DNA of 64,000 nt from Acarospora socialis (taxonomy: Eukaryota > Ascomycota > Lecanoromycetes > Acarosporales > Acarosporaceae): positions 930,001 to 994,000 of the forward strand of contig JAMYGW020000004.1 in NCBI GenBank assembly GCA_025617375.2. Reading direction: 5' to 3'. The position numbers and the translations under genes were made by a program. This document shows positions 34,900-45,593 of this stretch, one piece after another (position 1 is the first letter of the stretch; each line of letters starts with the position of its first letter). The notes under the pieces were generated by a model that searched no databases, was not told the DNA's origin, and saw only the letters and a list, made by a program, of their open reading frames with translations.

Positions 34900-37800
34900 A
34901 TGCACCACACGATGTGTCGTTACATGTACATCTATTTCTCGAACTGTTCCCACCAGACGTTCGTCCTCTTAGATTGTTGCAGTGCTGCGGATGTAAGAAC
35001 TGTTGTTAATGACTATGCTGTAGCAAGGAAGGCTCCGAAGATTCACTCTTGCTGGGAGCAGAAGTATTCGCACCCAGCTTCTGAATTATTTCCTCCAAAC
35101 GACTTCCGCAGAAAACCGAAACCAACGAGAGAGGCCCAGAACGAGTGCGAGCAGTCTGTCGGACTGCCTGATACCCAGGAGCGTGTTGGCGTTGATGATC
35201 ATGTGAGCCGCTTTCAAGGCTGTCATCCCTCGTTAAGTATATCCGACGACTCTCGAAACGTAGCTTCTGATCACCCGATTGGAAATGCACCCCTTAACGA
35301 TACACATATCAGACCAAGATGCCGAAGCGACGACACCTTAACAGCAGGGACAAGCTTGCTAGCACACCTACAACATCAGCAAGAGATAGAGACAGCGCGG
35401 AAGAGTGGATACTTAGGATCAACAAGGCATTGTACTAGTCGTGAAGTACGGTCAGCTTCCGCCTCAACCGCCAAACCCTCGGTCAACTCGACTTTCGAAA
35501 GCCCCATCTTTCATTTGGGTCGGGACGGTACTGAGGACGTGGCTAGCCGCTTACAGAGCCTAACTATTGATACATCAGAGACGGGACGGATACATGGAAA
35601 GATTTCATGGGCTGCACAGGTCAAGGAAGAGCTTCAAGCAGGTTTCCTGCCCGAGCAATCGCCAATGTTATGTGCGGCATGTGCATGCTTTAGGCCAAGA
35701 GTGTACGAGCTGTTAGGAGAGAAGGCTTCAGTTTGCTCTTGTCGCTCAGTCCCAGAGGGGAAAGATGGAGGGACTGGGAGGATCGTGTCAGCTATACACG
35801 AAGGGCAAGACTACTCCGCGATACATCCATCGCCACTCTCCCATTCATCTCGCCACATCAGATCAGCCTCTAAGGAAGGGCTCTCCACTTATAAGTCAGA
35901 GGTTTCCAACATCAAACTCAACGCGAGAGTTAAGCATAATCGAGGAACGTCACCTGAGGCTGGACTCTCATCTTCAGCGATGGATGAAGCAGTTGTGCTC
36001 GGATCAGGTCCAGCTATTCTAAGTGGACACAAGCACACTCGCTCCAGTGCCGCTACGAAGCAAAGCGAACGGTCTCAGGTAGCTGCAAGGACCTCTGGCA
36101 TAGGACAAAACAAGTCGTCCTCAAGACGCGAGGGCTTCACTCCTTCAGAGCAGTTGCTCAAAGGGAACAATATAGCACCCATGTCGAACACCTCACAAAG
36201 AACCGACGATAAACTCCAGAGTTCGATCCGTGACAATACAATAGAGGAGCATAGCCTCAATAACCAAGGTCGAGCACGCTCCTCGGCTACCGAATCAGGT
36301 CCAATCGAAATGACTTGGGCACAGAGAGTCCGAGCTGGTGGATCTAAGGGCACCAATCCTCGGAAACCAGAGCAAAAACTTCTGGGTCAGGATCCGCTGC
36401 ACAATCCTTCGGCTTCTGGCTCGTTGCTGCCAAGATCAGGCTTTCATTGGGAACATTCCAAGGACTCGTCCGCCGCTTCAGTATCGGATTCCTTACAGGT
36501 ATCACCGCCGCCGGCCGATAATGGAGCACTTTCGACTGTATCCTCAACCTCTGCTCAGAAATCACGAAGTAACGGGACGATGAATTCTCAAAGCAACAGA
36601 AGCTTACCCAGAGCTGGAAACCCGCCTACAGCGACAATTACTAGCTCCCACGGTCAAGGCCAGGTGGCGAGCAGGACCAACCGGCTAACTCAGACAATCA
36701 CTCGTGCTTCAGATAAGACTGCACGGATCAATTTCCACGATCAAGGTTCTGATGAAATCCTGAGAAAGAGTACAGAACGGTTGTCTCAGCCAACCTCCGA
36801 TGGAGCGCACGCAGAGAAGGATAATGGGAATGAGTGGCACATTGTGACCAGGAAGAACAAAGTTCCACAAACGGCGAGGCCTTCTAAAGCGACAAGACGT
36901 AAGACCAAGTCCTTGAAGAGACTCTCGCAATCAGCCCCGGCTGCTCTGGCCCCTCTTCAGAATGCTCCCTCCTTCCTACTAACACCGAAGATCCCGCCAA
37001 GCTTCCCGCCACGCTCTTCAATTTCGCCATCCTCGGAGTCGATGTCAACGCTACTAAAACCGAGTTACGCTGCAGTTGCCAGTTTGCGCTCTCCGGTTAT
37101 ATCGATCTCGTCAAGTATTACCTCAACCGCTGATGCTCCATTCATCTCCGCGCCGCAGTCCCCAGAGCATCCCAAACCCGCATCGGACATACTGTTGGGG
37201 TCTCCAGAGAGCTCGGACAACTACTTCTCAGCGACTGAAGATCTCGAAGAAAAATGTCATAGCCCCACACGAAAATCTGCATCGGAAGGACACTCGGGTT
37301 CTTGGGAAGCTCCTGCCGCCACGGTACTATCACAGACGGATAAGGTGTCCACAACCTCAGCACAAGCTTCGAGAGAAGTTGATGATACACAAACTCTAGC
37401 AGCCAAGAATATAGGGCCAGGGAGTCCGAACTCGACGACCGCCCCAGGATGGACGGGTCAGGATCGATCTATTGACCGACATCGGCACTCGCCTGAACTT
37501 TCCCTGCAGAGGACACCAGCAGAGTCCCTCAGAGTAACGAATAAGTCTAATGCACAGGAGAAAAAGCTTACAGAGGGGGTGAGCTACCACTCTCTTAGGA
37601 ATGGTTCTTCTACTGAGACTAGATATAAACTTGTCCGCGGTGGCTCGTCGAACGCACAGGGGAATACAGCCCCTTCAGAAGATGACGGACGTGGCTCAGA
37701 ATCTGGTGACCCATCAGGAGGTCCCATGGCAGCACATAAAGTTGCCCCGGCAGGGGCAGGAGGTTGGAGAAACGGCACGAAACCAATAAGTTCACCTCGC

Positions 37801-38709
37801 AATCGATCTGAAGACAAATCTATATCGTCCGTGAGAAAAAGGGACTCATGCCTTCAAGAAGGACATACTTCTCTCACTGAAAATGCCTTGCCGGATCTTA
37901 AGGAAGGCTCGGGTGCGCCTGAGCCAATAGCTTTCGTGCACAAGAACTCGAAGCGGAGTCATAAATCGAAGGGTAGCAGCTATAACTCCAAGCCGAATGC
38001 TAGCAGTAGAGTTATGACAACACCAAGTTCACCCAATACCACGGAAGGTCAGCAAGTCTCACCGCTCCCCCTTCTCGCGTGGCCACCGAATGTCTCAGCT
38101 TTAACGCAAACTCAAGATCGAAACTCCGCTTCAACTCCTTCACAGAACAGTACGCAAGACTTTTCGTCCGAACATCAGAGGCGTGGAAGGGCAGGAGGCA
38201 GAGTCACCCATGAGGTAGCAACTGGTCTCAACATGCCACGAGAAGACTCGATACTTCGTGGTGAAGCCCGTGAATTCACACCACAGACCACCCCGTCAAA
38301 TTCACGAGACTCAACCCTTCAATCGCCGGCCTCTCTTGCCTCACGCATGCCGGAGGACATGGCTCAACCTCTGGATCTGGACTATGCGGCATTCGCACTA
38401 GGGTATATGCCTGCCCCTCAGCAATCCCTCACAGGTGCGCGGGATGAGTCTGAAAAATCAATTCTGGTGCCATGGATGTCGAGAGATTTCTGGTTGCCTA
38501 AGAAAACAGTGGCTAAGGCTCACGAGACGCGATGTGTGCTTGTGGAAAAGGATACACATACTGAACCCAGGAAGCGAACAACGACTGCGCCGGACCTTCC
38601 CGGACTCGTTGGACAGATTAGGAGACTGCAGCCATGTGGTTTCATCAAGGTTGAGCAGGCCGTGGAGCAGATCGGGACTTGGTGTCCGAGGTGTAATCCG
38701 GATTACTGA
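34900..38709 (+). CDS. Large low-complexity protein with Cys motifs at both ends, unknown
   Basis: Single uninterrupted frame of 1269 residues. An ATG four codons later (MCRYMYIYFSNC) may be the true start. The N-terminus CRYMYIYFSNCSHQTFVLLDCC has spaced cysteines, and a second cluster LCAACACFRPRVYELLG lies near residue 250. The protein ends GTWCPRCNPDY, after a conserved-looking segment (PDLPGLVGQIRRLQPCGFI). The about 950 residues between are Ser/Thr/Pro-rich, charged and probably disordered. Three related short motifs occur inside: ISWAAQV, MTWAQRV and PSYAAVA. I recognise no catalytic domain. A scaffold or RNA-related role is only a guess; the Cys pairs at the ends suggest zinc binding. 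Confidence 0.72.
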   Translation: MHHTMCRYMYIYFSNCSHQTFVLLDCCSAADVRTVVNDYAVARKAPKIHSCWEQKYSHPASELFPPNDFRRKPKPTREAQNECEQSVGLPDTQERVGVDDHVSRFQGCHPSLSISDDSRNVASDHPIGNAPLNDTHIRPRCRSDDTLTAGTSLLAHLQHQQEIETARKSGYLGSTRHCTSREVRSASASTAKPSVNSTFESPIFHLGRDGTEDVASRLQSLTIDTSETGRIHGKISWAAQVKEELQAGFLPEQSPMLCAACACFRPRVYELLGEKASVCSCRSVPEGKDGGTGRIVSAIHEGQDYSAIHPSPLSHSSRHIRSASKEGLSTYKSEVSNIKLNARVKHNRGTSPEAGLSSSAMDEAVVLGSGPAILSGHKHTRSSAATKQSERSQVAARTSGIGQNKSSSRREGFTPSEQLLKGNNIAPMSNTSQRTDDKLQSSIRDNTIEEHSLNNQGRARSSATESGPIEMTWAQRVRAGGSKGTNPRKPEQKLLGQDPLHNPSASGSLLPRSGFHWEHSKDSSAASVSDSLQVSPPPADNGALSTVSSTSAQKSRSNGTMNSQSNRSLPRAGNPPTATITSSHGQGQVASRTNRLTQTITRASDKTARINFHDQGSDEILRKSTERLSQPTSDGAHAEKDNGNEWHIVTRKNKVPQTARPSKATRRKTKSLKRLSQSAPAALAPLQNAPSFLLTPKIPPSFPPRSSISPSSESMSTLLKPSYAAVASLRSPVISISSSITSTADAPFISAPQSPEHPKPASDILLGSPESSDNYFSATEDLEEKCHSPTRKSASEGHSGSWEAPAATVLSQTDKVSTTSAQASREVDDTQTLAAKNIGPGSPNSTTAPGWTGQDRSIDRHRHSPELSLQRTPAESLRVTNKSNAQEKKLTEGVSYHSLRNGSSTETRYKLVRGGSSNAQGNTAPSEDDGRGSESGDPSGGPMAAHKVAPAGAGGWRNGTKPISSPRNRSEDKSISSVRKRDSCLQEGHTSLTENALPDLKEGSGAPEPIAFVHKNSKRSHKSKGSSYNSKPNASSRVMTTPSSPNTTEGQQVSPLPLLAWPPNVSALTQTQDRNSASTPSQNSTQDFSSEHQRRGRAGGRVTHEVATGLNMPREDSILRGEAREFTPQTTPSNSRDSTLQSPASLASRMPEDMAQPLDLDYAAFALGYMPAPQQSLTGARDESEKSILVPWMSRDFWLPKKTVAKAHETRCVLVEKDTHTEPRKRTTTAPDLPGLVGQIRRLQPCGFIKVEQAVEQIGTWCPRCNPDY

Positions 38710-39495
38710 AAGGGATCCCTTCCGGTCAAGAGGGTTTTTCGTTTTACGTTCCCGCAATGCCATACAGGCAGAGCAGGGGCTGCAGCGTATGGCTGCCATC
38801 GGGACAACTTTCTGTTCACTTGTGTGGTCACTCAATGGTGCAACTCCGGAGGCTTCGATAAGAGGTGAGGAGAAGGGGTTTTCATGCCTTTAGTTTCATA
38901 TGCTCAGGCTTACAACTCTCGTCTGTGCTGAATGCTAGCATCGTCATGGTACCGTAACTTCTCTGAATAGTAACTGGATGCAAGTTCATACACAAGTTCA
39001 AGCGTGATACCTTTTGAGCGATAGTAGACTGAATATTCAAACTATGATACCCATAATGGTTCTAAGGAACCTACGATGAGTCTAGGGAGGCGAATTGTAC
39101 AAGTCCACGCTGCAAGGGACTTCTCCCCCGCCCTTTAAACTTCGCGCTTCTATATTGATCTCTACCTTGAATCTTTTGCCTTTCCGTCTTGCTCGTCTTC
39201 TCTCTTAGGACAATCTTCCAGTGTCAGTGGCAGATATTCAGTGCCTCGGGGACGGATCTCGTGTTATTACCATTGTCTAACCTGCGAATAATGTAACGCA
39301 TGCATATATACAAACGTTCCGACTGATATGACATCTATGCAAACATCTCTTTTGCCCACGGTCAGCGATGGATGCTAAGCTGTGTCCTCCACAGTTTCAA
39401 CCATGGGTTTAACACAGTCCGCGGCTACTATGCCAGACCCATGACATGGATATGAATTCTCAGGCGACGTGTACCCTGCGCCCAGTCTCGATCGC
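38710..39495. other. Intergenic region between convergent genes
   Basis: About 790 bases between the ends of the large low-complexity gene and the permease gene. It should contain two 3' untranslated regions. No coding frame or repeat is supported. Confidence 0.45.
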
Positions 39496-41343
39496 TCACC
39501 GCCCAAGCCGCTTCAGCTCAAAGTAGCGCAGCGGAGGATAGACGAGCGCCGCCCACGCGAAGCCGACGTAATTGCCCATCTGCAGGACCCATCAGAGTCG
39601 GGTCCCGTCTTCCACTGAACGGGATCTGAAAACTTACATCGGCACCATATTCACCCACAGTCCTCGCAATAGGCCCGATATACCATACCTGCGCCATGCA
39701 CAAGATAGCGCCCGCCCAGCCCACCAGAAAGGCGACCAACGCCGCAATGCCGACAGGCAGCTTGGAGCGATCATCCCAGACAGTCCAGATATACCCTCTG
39801 TGGCGGCGGAAGATATGATGCTCCTCCAACGTGATGGCGATCCAGATGGCGACCCAGTAGCCCATGAGGGCCAAGAAGTTTGTGAAGATGACGCTCAGCG
39901 AGTCGCGGCCGGCGAGGGCACAGACGGTGTAGACGACGACGCCGAAGGTGTTCCAGATGAAGCGGGGCACTTTGGCGGCGTAGCGGCCGAGGATCTGGAA
40001 GTCGACGCCGGACGAGTAGGTGGGTGGGATGATGTTGGCGACGAGGCCGAGGGCGACAACGACGGCGCAGAATTTGCCGAAGCCGTGCAGCGAGCTGAAG
40101 CCTTCCACAATCAGGGCACCTTGGCCGGCTTCGTAGGCGGAGGCGTAAGCCGGGTTCGTGGCTATGCCGGAGGCTAGGCCGATCCCGAGGACCAGCACGA
40201 ATGTGAAGGAGACGCTGAGACCTAACAGGCAGAGACTGAAGACCTTCCAGGGGGACGTCGACTCCGGGTAGTAGACGAAAAAGTCCGCGGCAGCTCCGGC
40301 GTAGGTGATGGCGGCGCTTAGGCAGAGCGAGAAAAATGAGAGCCTGTTCGCAGTCAGCAACGCGCTTTCAGAACGGGAGTGAAGCGTATGGTACCTGTTG
40401 CCTGCAATAGTTCTAAGGTCGCCCTGTGAAGGCGTACTAAGATCGTAGCTTGAGGCGGAGACACCGAACAATATGCTCAAAACAATAATTTGAGGGAGAA
40501 AAGCGAATCTGGATGACATTAGCTTCGTTGACGACGATCAAATGTCTCTACAGCTTACCGTTCGTATTGATGGAAAATCTGTATGCCAAAGGTAGTGACT
40601 ACCCAGGTAATGACAGCAACAATGATGATACCTGGAGTTATGGTTAGAGACTGGCCGTGTAATTGTCGGTGTACCTCTATGCATTACCAACAACGACAGA
40701 CATGCTACCGTTCGGAGAAACGGCGGACAGTATCTGGCCAGCGACGACGCAATCAATCAAGGCGTAACCCAGGAGGACGATGATGTTCAGCAAGACGACC
40801 AACTTGCTTGGCCACCATCCCATCGTATAGCGGGCGAATATCTGCCGGTTCAATGAGTTCTAGACGGCGCTCCTGATTCGAAGGTACGAAAGGCTTCCTC
40901 ACCATGGTCCGATTCCCAGAGATAGGGCCCCAAGTAGCGATCCACGCAACAGGAATGCTGCCAACGATAGACCCAAACACCGCACATAACGATGCGTCCA
41001 GAAAGCTGAGGGTGTAGACGGTTGGTGCGAGCATGCCGAGAGTGATGTTATTGGCCGCTAGGTTGATAGACACCCATAGAAGAAAGACTTGAAGGTAATC
41101 TTTCCATCCGACAGCGTGTCTCTCATGTGCTTCTACCCTCTGTATACCGCGCGCCTCGAGATTATATGCGACCAACTGCTGCTCGAATTTCTTGACATGT
41201 CTGCCCAGCTTTCCAGTCAAGGTCGTCGGCTCATTCCGGGCATACGTCTCGTGCCCCTGAGCTTCGTAGACCGCATCAACCGGCGGCCCAGTTGCTGCCT
41301 GGCCCTTCTCCATGTCCTCTTGGGTTCGCAACGGTTCCGGCAT
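39496..41343 (-). CDS. Purine-cytosine permease-like transporter (NCS1 family)
   Basis: Proton symporter of the Fcy2 type in the plasma membrane, taking up cytosine and purines or related nucleobases. Six exons on the minus strand: 41343-40903, 40841-40688, 40631-40559, 40508-40395, 40343-39638 and 39579-39496, giving 523 residues and about 12 helices. Family marks: VEAHERHAVGWKDYLQVFLLW, LAANNITLGMLAPTVYTLSF, the substrate-region segment CLSAAITYAGAAADFFVYYP, and ARTVGEYGAD before the last helix. Intron 4 (40394-40344, 51 bases) is a multiple of three without a stop, so reading through would insert 17 residues (YHTLHSRSESALLTANR) before a conserved helix; splicing gives NRLSFFSLCLSAA. The last exon ends YFELKRLGR. 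The exact substrate cannot be told from sequence. The amine oxidase gene follows upstream on the same strand. Confidence 0.9.
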
Positions 41344-42283
41344 CTCGCTCTGACTTCATCAGTACACTTCAACACAAGGAAAAGCATGATCCTTTCGCTG
41401 GAATTATCCAGATCAAGTTCGACCGTGTCATCTCAGAACGAGATCCACCCACACGAGGTATCTCCACCTTTAGGGCAAAGTGGTTGGATACCAAGGCATG
41501 GGCGGATCCCGAACACCGGTTTCATGCAGACAATGACCTAGATACCTTGATCATACGATAGTCCTCTGCTACTCGAGTTCATGGTTTCCGCGGGCGATAT
41601 GTGATATGGTACCTCGATATATAGATATCACTGAACCTGTCAAAGAATTCTGGCTCTGAGTGGAATTAGCACCTCAACGTTGGGCAACGTAGCTGTAGCT
41701 GCTAGGAGATGTCAGAGCCCGCGATTCTCACCTGGTTATCGAGAGATCACAATATAGTAGGTGTCCTAGAGTCACTGGCAATACGGTAACGTTATCACAG
41801 AAAGCCGTCAAATGTGGGTAATCGATAAGGGTGCGGCCGGCCGGTCTCGGCAGAACCTCCGGTTAGCGCTGGCACTACTCCCTCCAGGTCTCTGCCCTTG
41901 AGTACTCGTACCTTACTCGAGTATTATTACATTCGACAATCCTTTCACTGATACAGTATGAGTTTGGTCGCACAGTAACAACTATTTGCACTGGAGAGAA
42001 TAATCGCGAGTCTTGACGAAAACGTGCAATACCACTACCTAGATCTGGAAGGAGGATTTCTGATATAGCTGGCTCGCAGTAACGCGTGAACTAAACCTAC
42101 GGCAGAGGAAGTAGACACAAGCACTCGTGTGTACAGCTTTATATACCCAGCAACTGCGGAATCCACAGTCAAGACAGCTTGACCCTGTATGCATCATCTC
42201 AGATTCGACAGTCTGAAATTAAAGGCCCTTGATGAAATGCTGCAACGCCGCTACCCAGAGCAGTACGCGTTTCCTGGTCTTCC
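41344..42283. promoter_or_regulatory. Permease upstream region with clustered GATA motifs
   Basis: The 940 bases hold the 3' end of the amine oxidase gene and the permease promoter. Three GATAA cores lie within 94 bases: 41736-41740 (as TTATC), 41792-41796 (as TTATC) and 41824-41829 (GATAAG), about 390-490 bases before the permease start. HGATAR sites are bound by the AreA/NIT2 nitrogen regulator in filamentous fungi. Function is inferred from clustering and from the gene's role. No coding frame is supported. Confidence 0.35.
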
Positions 42284-44292
42284 CTAGAAGCCGTTCGTCT
42301 GAAAACTCGTCACTTGCCAGCCATTAGCAAGATCATACTCAGAGTAATCCGTTGTCCCATGCAAAACTTCATACTTGGTTTCACCCGTGCATTTGCCGGC
42401 CAGGCAGCCGGCAATCAACGATCCGGCCGCCTGTCCCTCGAACCATGCCCCCTGAAGAAAACCGTAATACTCGCTACTCGTGGCTTCACCGGCGAAGTAA
42501 AGTCTCCCCACGTTAGCTCGTAGGTTTTGGTGCATCTCGAGCGTTGTGCCGGGTGGCCAGTTCGAGTAGCTGCCGTAAGCCCAAGGTTCGAGACTCCAGC
42601 GCGGGTACATAAATGCAATGGGCTGTGGGACGTTCTCTGCGCCGAACATATCTCTCAAAACCGCCAACACTTCTTCTTTGGTCTGGTCGTCAGTCTGCTG
42701 TTCAACGCGGTAGCTCTGCTCCTGCACAACGGTTACAAAGAGAATGCCGGAGCCCTCAAGAAAGCCGGGACCGTCGAGGGATTGCCATATGGGGAAGTAA
42801 CCACGCTCTTCGGGGTCAGCGTAAAGGAAGAATTGGTTTGACGTGTTCCAGAAGACCTTGTCAGAGGGGAATTGAAGAAAGATCTTGGTGTAGGTGGCCA
42901 TTGAAAACGTTGCAATTCCCTCCTGCTTCCAGGTAGGCAGCTCCGGATCGAATGTGACAGCATCATTTTGCAGGACTCCCAGCCTGCACGAATCAATTAC
43001 AAGAACATTTCACTGCCTGCCGACGGGATACTTACGAGAAAGTGCATATGGCATAGTCTGCATTGATGCAGCTGCCATCCCTGTTATAAACCGTGACACC
43101 GTCATCGCTCCATGTAACGTTCGTGACAACAGTATTGAGCCGTAGCCGCGTGTCATTGGCAGCCAAAAAGGTTGATGCTTCTCCTTTGATAAAAGCATTG
43201 AAGCCTCTTTGATCGAAGACGTAGTTATTGGCGTTTGAGAACTGGTAGAAGGTTGTGTTCTGGTCCACACCGGTTAGCTCATGGTCTCCTGACGGAGGCT
43301 GACCCCATACGTAGTTCACAACAGCAAAGACCTCTGAGCTCCGCTCCTGCAGTCGAATGAACATTTAGCCTTCCTTGTTAGTTGAGGCGTCTCAACCAAT
43401 TACCGGAGTAGACGCGTATTCCCAGTCCAAACTCCACCATTCGACTGCCTGCGCCTCCATGTTCCTCTTTGGCTTCCAGCCAGCCAACGTTAATCCCGCA
43501 CGAACACTACGATCCTGCAAGTTCTCCTTGAGGATGTATCCAGCATCTTGCTCAAGAGTCGAGTAGGCAGTCTGATAATCGCCGATGAGAGAAGTGAAGT
43601 CGGTTGCACCAGTCTCGTTGAACGTCTGGATGGAGGAATAGTCTGAGAACTTGGAAGACGAATCAGATCATGAAACTAGGATTTCGACCAGACACATGGT
43701 ATTACAGTATTGCTAAGGTTGCTTAGCTGGGCCTGGATCTCGTAAGTACTCTTGGAAAGCCGAAGCGGAGCGCCCTGTGATTACCAAAGTCCATATAGGG
43801 TTCTCTGGCCCGTCACCGGTTACGAGGCCTTGCACCTATTTGATACTGTTAGTGGGGACAGATATATTCTTAGTGTTACTCTTCGTTTTCACTTACCCAG
43901 TTTGCGCCAAGCTCAACAACGTAGGGTGTCCCGTCTGGTTTCGCCCCGAAGGTCGTGTGCGCAACACGGCCGCCAATATCTCCATTGTACTCGATGATGA
44001 CAAAATCAGTTACCGAGTGATTTGAGAGAGTTTGCTAAACCGGCCATCAGCTCAGCGCCAAAGACTTTGGCGTTAGGGCTGAGCTCACAGCAGCTGTTAT
44101 ACCGGCCGTGCCGGCACCGCTATAGAAACTGTCAGTGGGATGGTATGAAACAGCTGGGGAGACACTCAGTCACAGGATGGCAACTCTCGTCTTCTGGCAA
44201 GTTGCATCGCGACGAGGTATGGTCAAAGCGGAGCTCCACTGGAAACAGCTTGCCACAAGGAGAACACTTGAGAGAGAAGTCGAAAGCTGCAT
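42284..44292 (-). CDS. Secreted FAD-dependent amine (polyamine) oxidase
   Basis: Flavin amine oxidase of the fungal polyamine-oxidase type; oxidises primary or polyamine substrates releasing ammonia or amines and peroxide. Eight exons on the minus strand: 44292-44174, 44119-44089, 44034-43897, 43835-43785, 43732-43706, 43649-43404, 43346-43036 and 42983-42284, giving 540 residues. A signal peptide (MQLSTSLSSVLLVASCFQWS) predicts secretion. The FAD fold is rebuilt across introns: RVAILGAGTAG, then ITAAQTLSNHSVTDFVIIEY and NGDIGGRV. Later marks are VELGANW, the hydrophobic core of exon 7, PRWSLEPWAYGSYSNWPPG and the C-terminal FAD motif RLYFAGEATSSEYYGFLQGA. Exons 2 and 5 are only 31 and 27 bases. 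Intron 4 (52 bases) was chosen because it gives the expected spacing to NLSNTFSDYSSI. Substrate is unknown. Confidence 0.9.
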
Positions 44293-45593
44293 GGTCTTCC
44301 AAAAATCATGTACGATATTACAATTATTTGTAGAAAAACAGCCCTCAACCTAGAAATAAGTGAATGGACCTCCCACCACAGCAGGTCTTCACAGGTAGTA
44401 TTCTTCGTGCTTAAGGTACCCAGCCCTACTAAGGTACTCGTACCGCGGGAAGGCAAGGTAACTGCACATACCTTCAAGGTAAAGAGTTCCTGCATGTCCT
44501 TCTCCTTTGGGCTAGACATCGTAACACCTGCGTGACTCTGTGTACAGATCACCAAGCAGTGCTCGGTCATGTGGTTCACCAATACTTCAAGGTAGGTAGC
44601 ACCACTCTAGCGAGACGTTACACAACAGGCACTCATGATGCGGACAGTGCATCTGAGCAGCAAAGGCAGTAGCGTACCACAGACGAGCAAAGGTTTTCCA
44701 TACCAATGAACTTATCCACTACCTCGATCTTTCATAAGCGATGGGACGTCTCTCTTTACCTGCAATCGAACCATCATTGGCTGTCGAATTCTGCCGTTGG
44801 GCGTCTAGAACACTTGTACTCGGTGGCTCTGGTCTTTCATCCGACTTATTTTGGTTTCTATTGTTAGCTTGGCTTGGAGAGATGTGATCGTTCCCACCAC
44901 GTGTACTTCCTGGTATATGTTCAAACATGTCATTGTCATGCTCCCGGAAGGAAAAACACGTCAGTTAGGGCTCCACACCTCCAGCGGTGGAGGTCTGAAT
45001 AAGCCAAATCGTGTCTTCAACCCGATATATGATTCCATCTACGATACAAGGGTTAAACCTGAGGAGTAGCCTCTCCCGAGTCATTACAAGTATGCGTGTC
45101 CTGCCGCATCTGTCTTGGACATGGTCATTTTGTCTATTCTCCATCAGCTCGCGTTATAAATAACAAGCTGCAGTTGGTTTGATATCTATACGACATATAA
45201 GGATACCGTCGCTCCTCTCAGTGGTGCCTCCGAAGAGAGTTTCACTTCTTCTGGTTCATTCACCCTTATGAGCACGGGATCTATATATCGAAGCCATCAG
45301 GATTCTGCATTCACCCTACGCGTCCTGAGTCACACCTACAGCACTGTGAATACTGGATGGTGCCTATAATGACATTTGCAGCTTCACATAGCGCCCCGTT
45401 TCTTGTTTCTTCGACCTTCCGCAACACTCCGAACAATCACTCGAGGATATCATATCAGCGTAGAATACCTCTCAATAAAGATCGATAAAATTGGATAGTT
45501 CGACTTAGAGACCGTCAACGGGCAGGTGCATCAGCAGCGCCTAGATTCCTATCACCGCGCTAATTTCTCAAGACTTAGAGAGACAGGATATGT
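44293..45593. other. Intergenic region upstream of the amine oxidase gene
   Basis: About 1.3 kb containing the amine oxidase promoter. A TTATC (GATAA on the minus strand) lies near 44711-44715. Open frames are short and unconvincing, and I see no repeat. Confidence 0.4.

Noticed and set aside
39572-40177. 201-codon plus-strand frame rich in Asp and Gly
   Set aside because: Shadow of the permease exon on the opposite strand.
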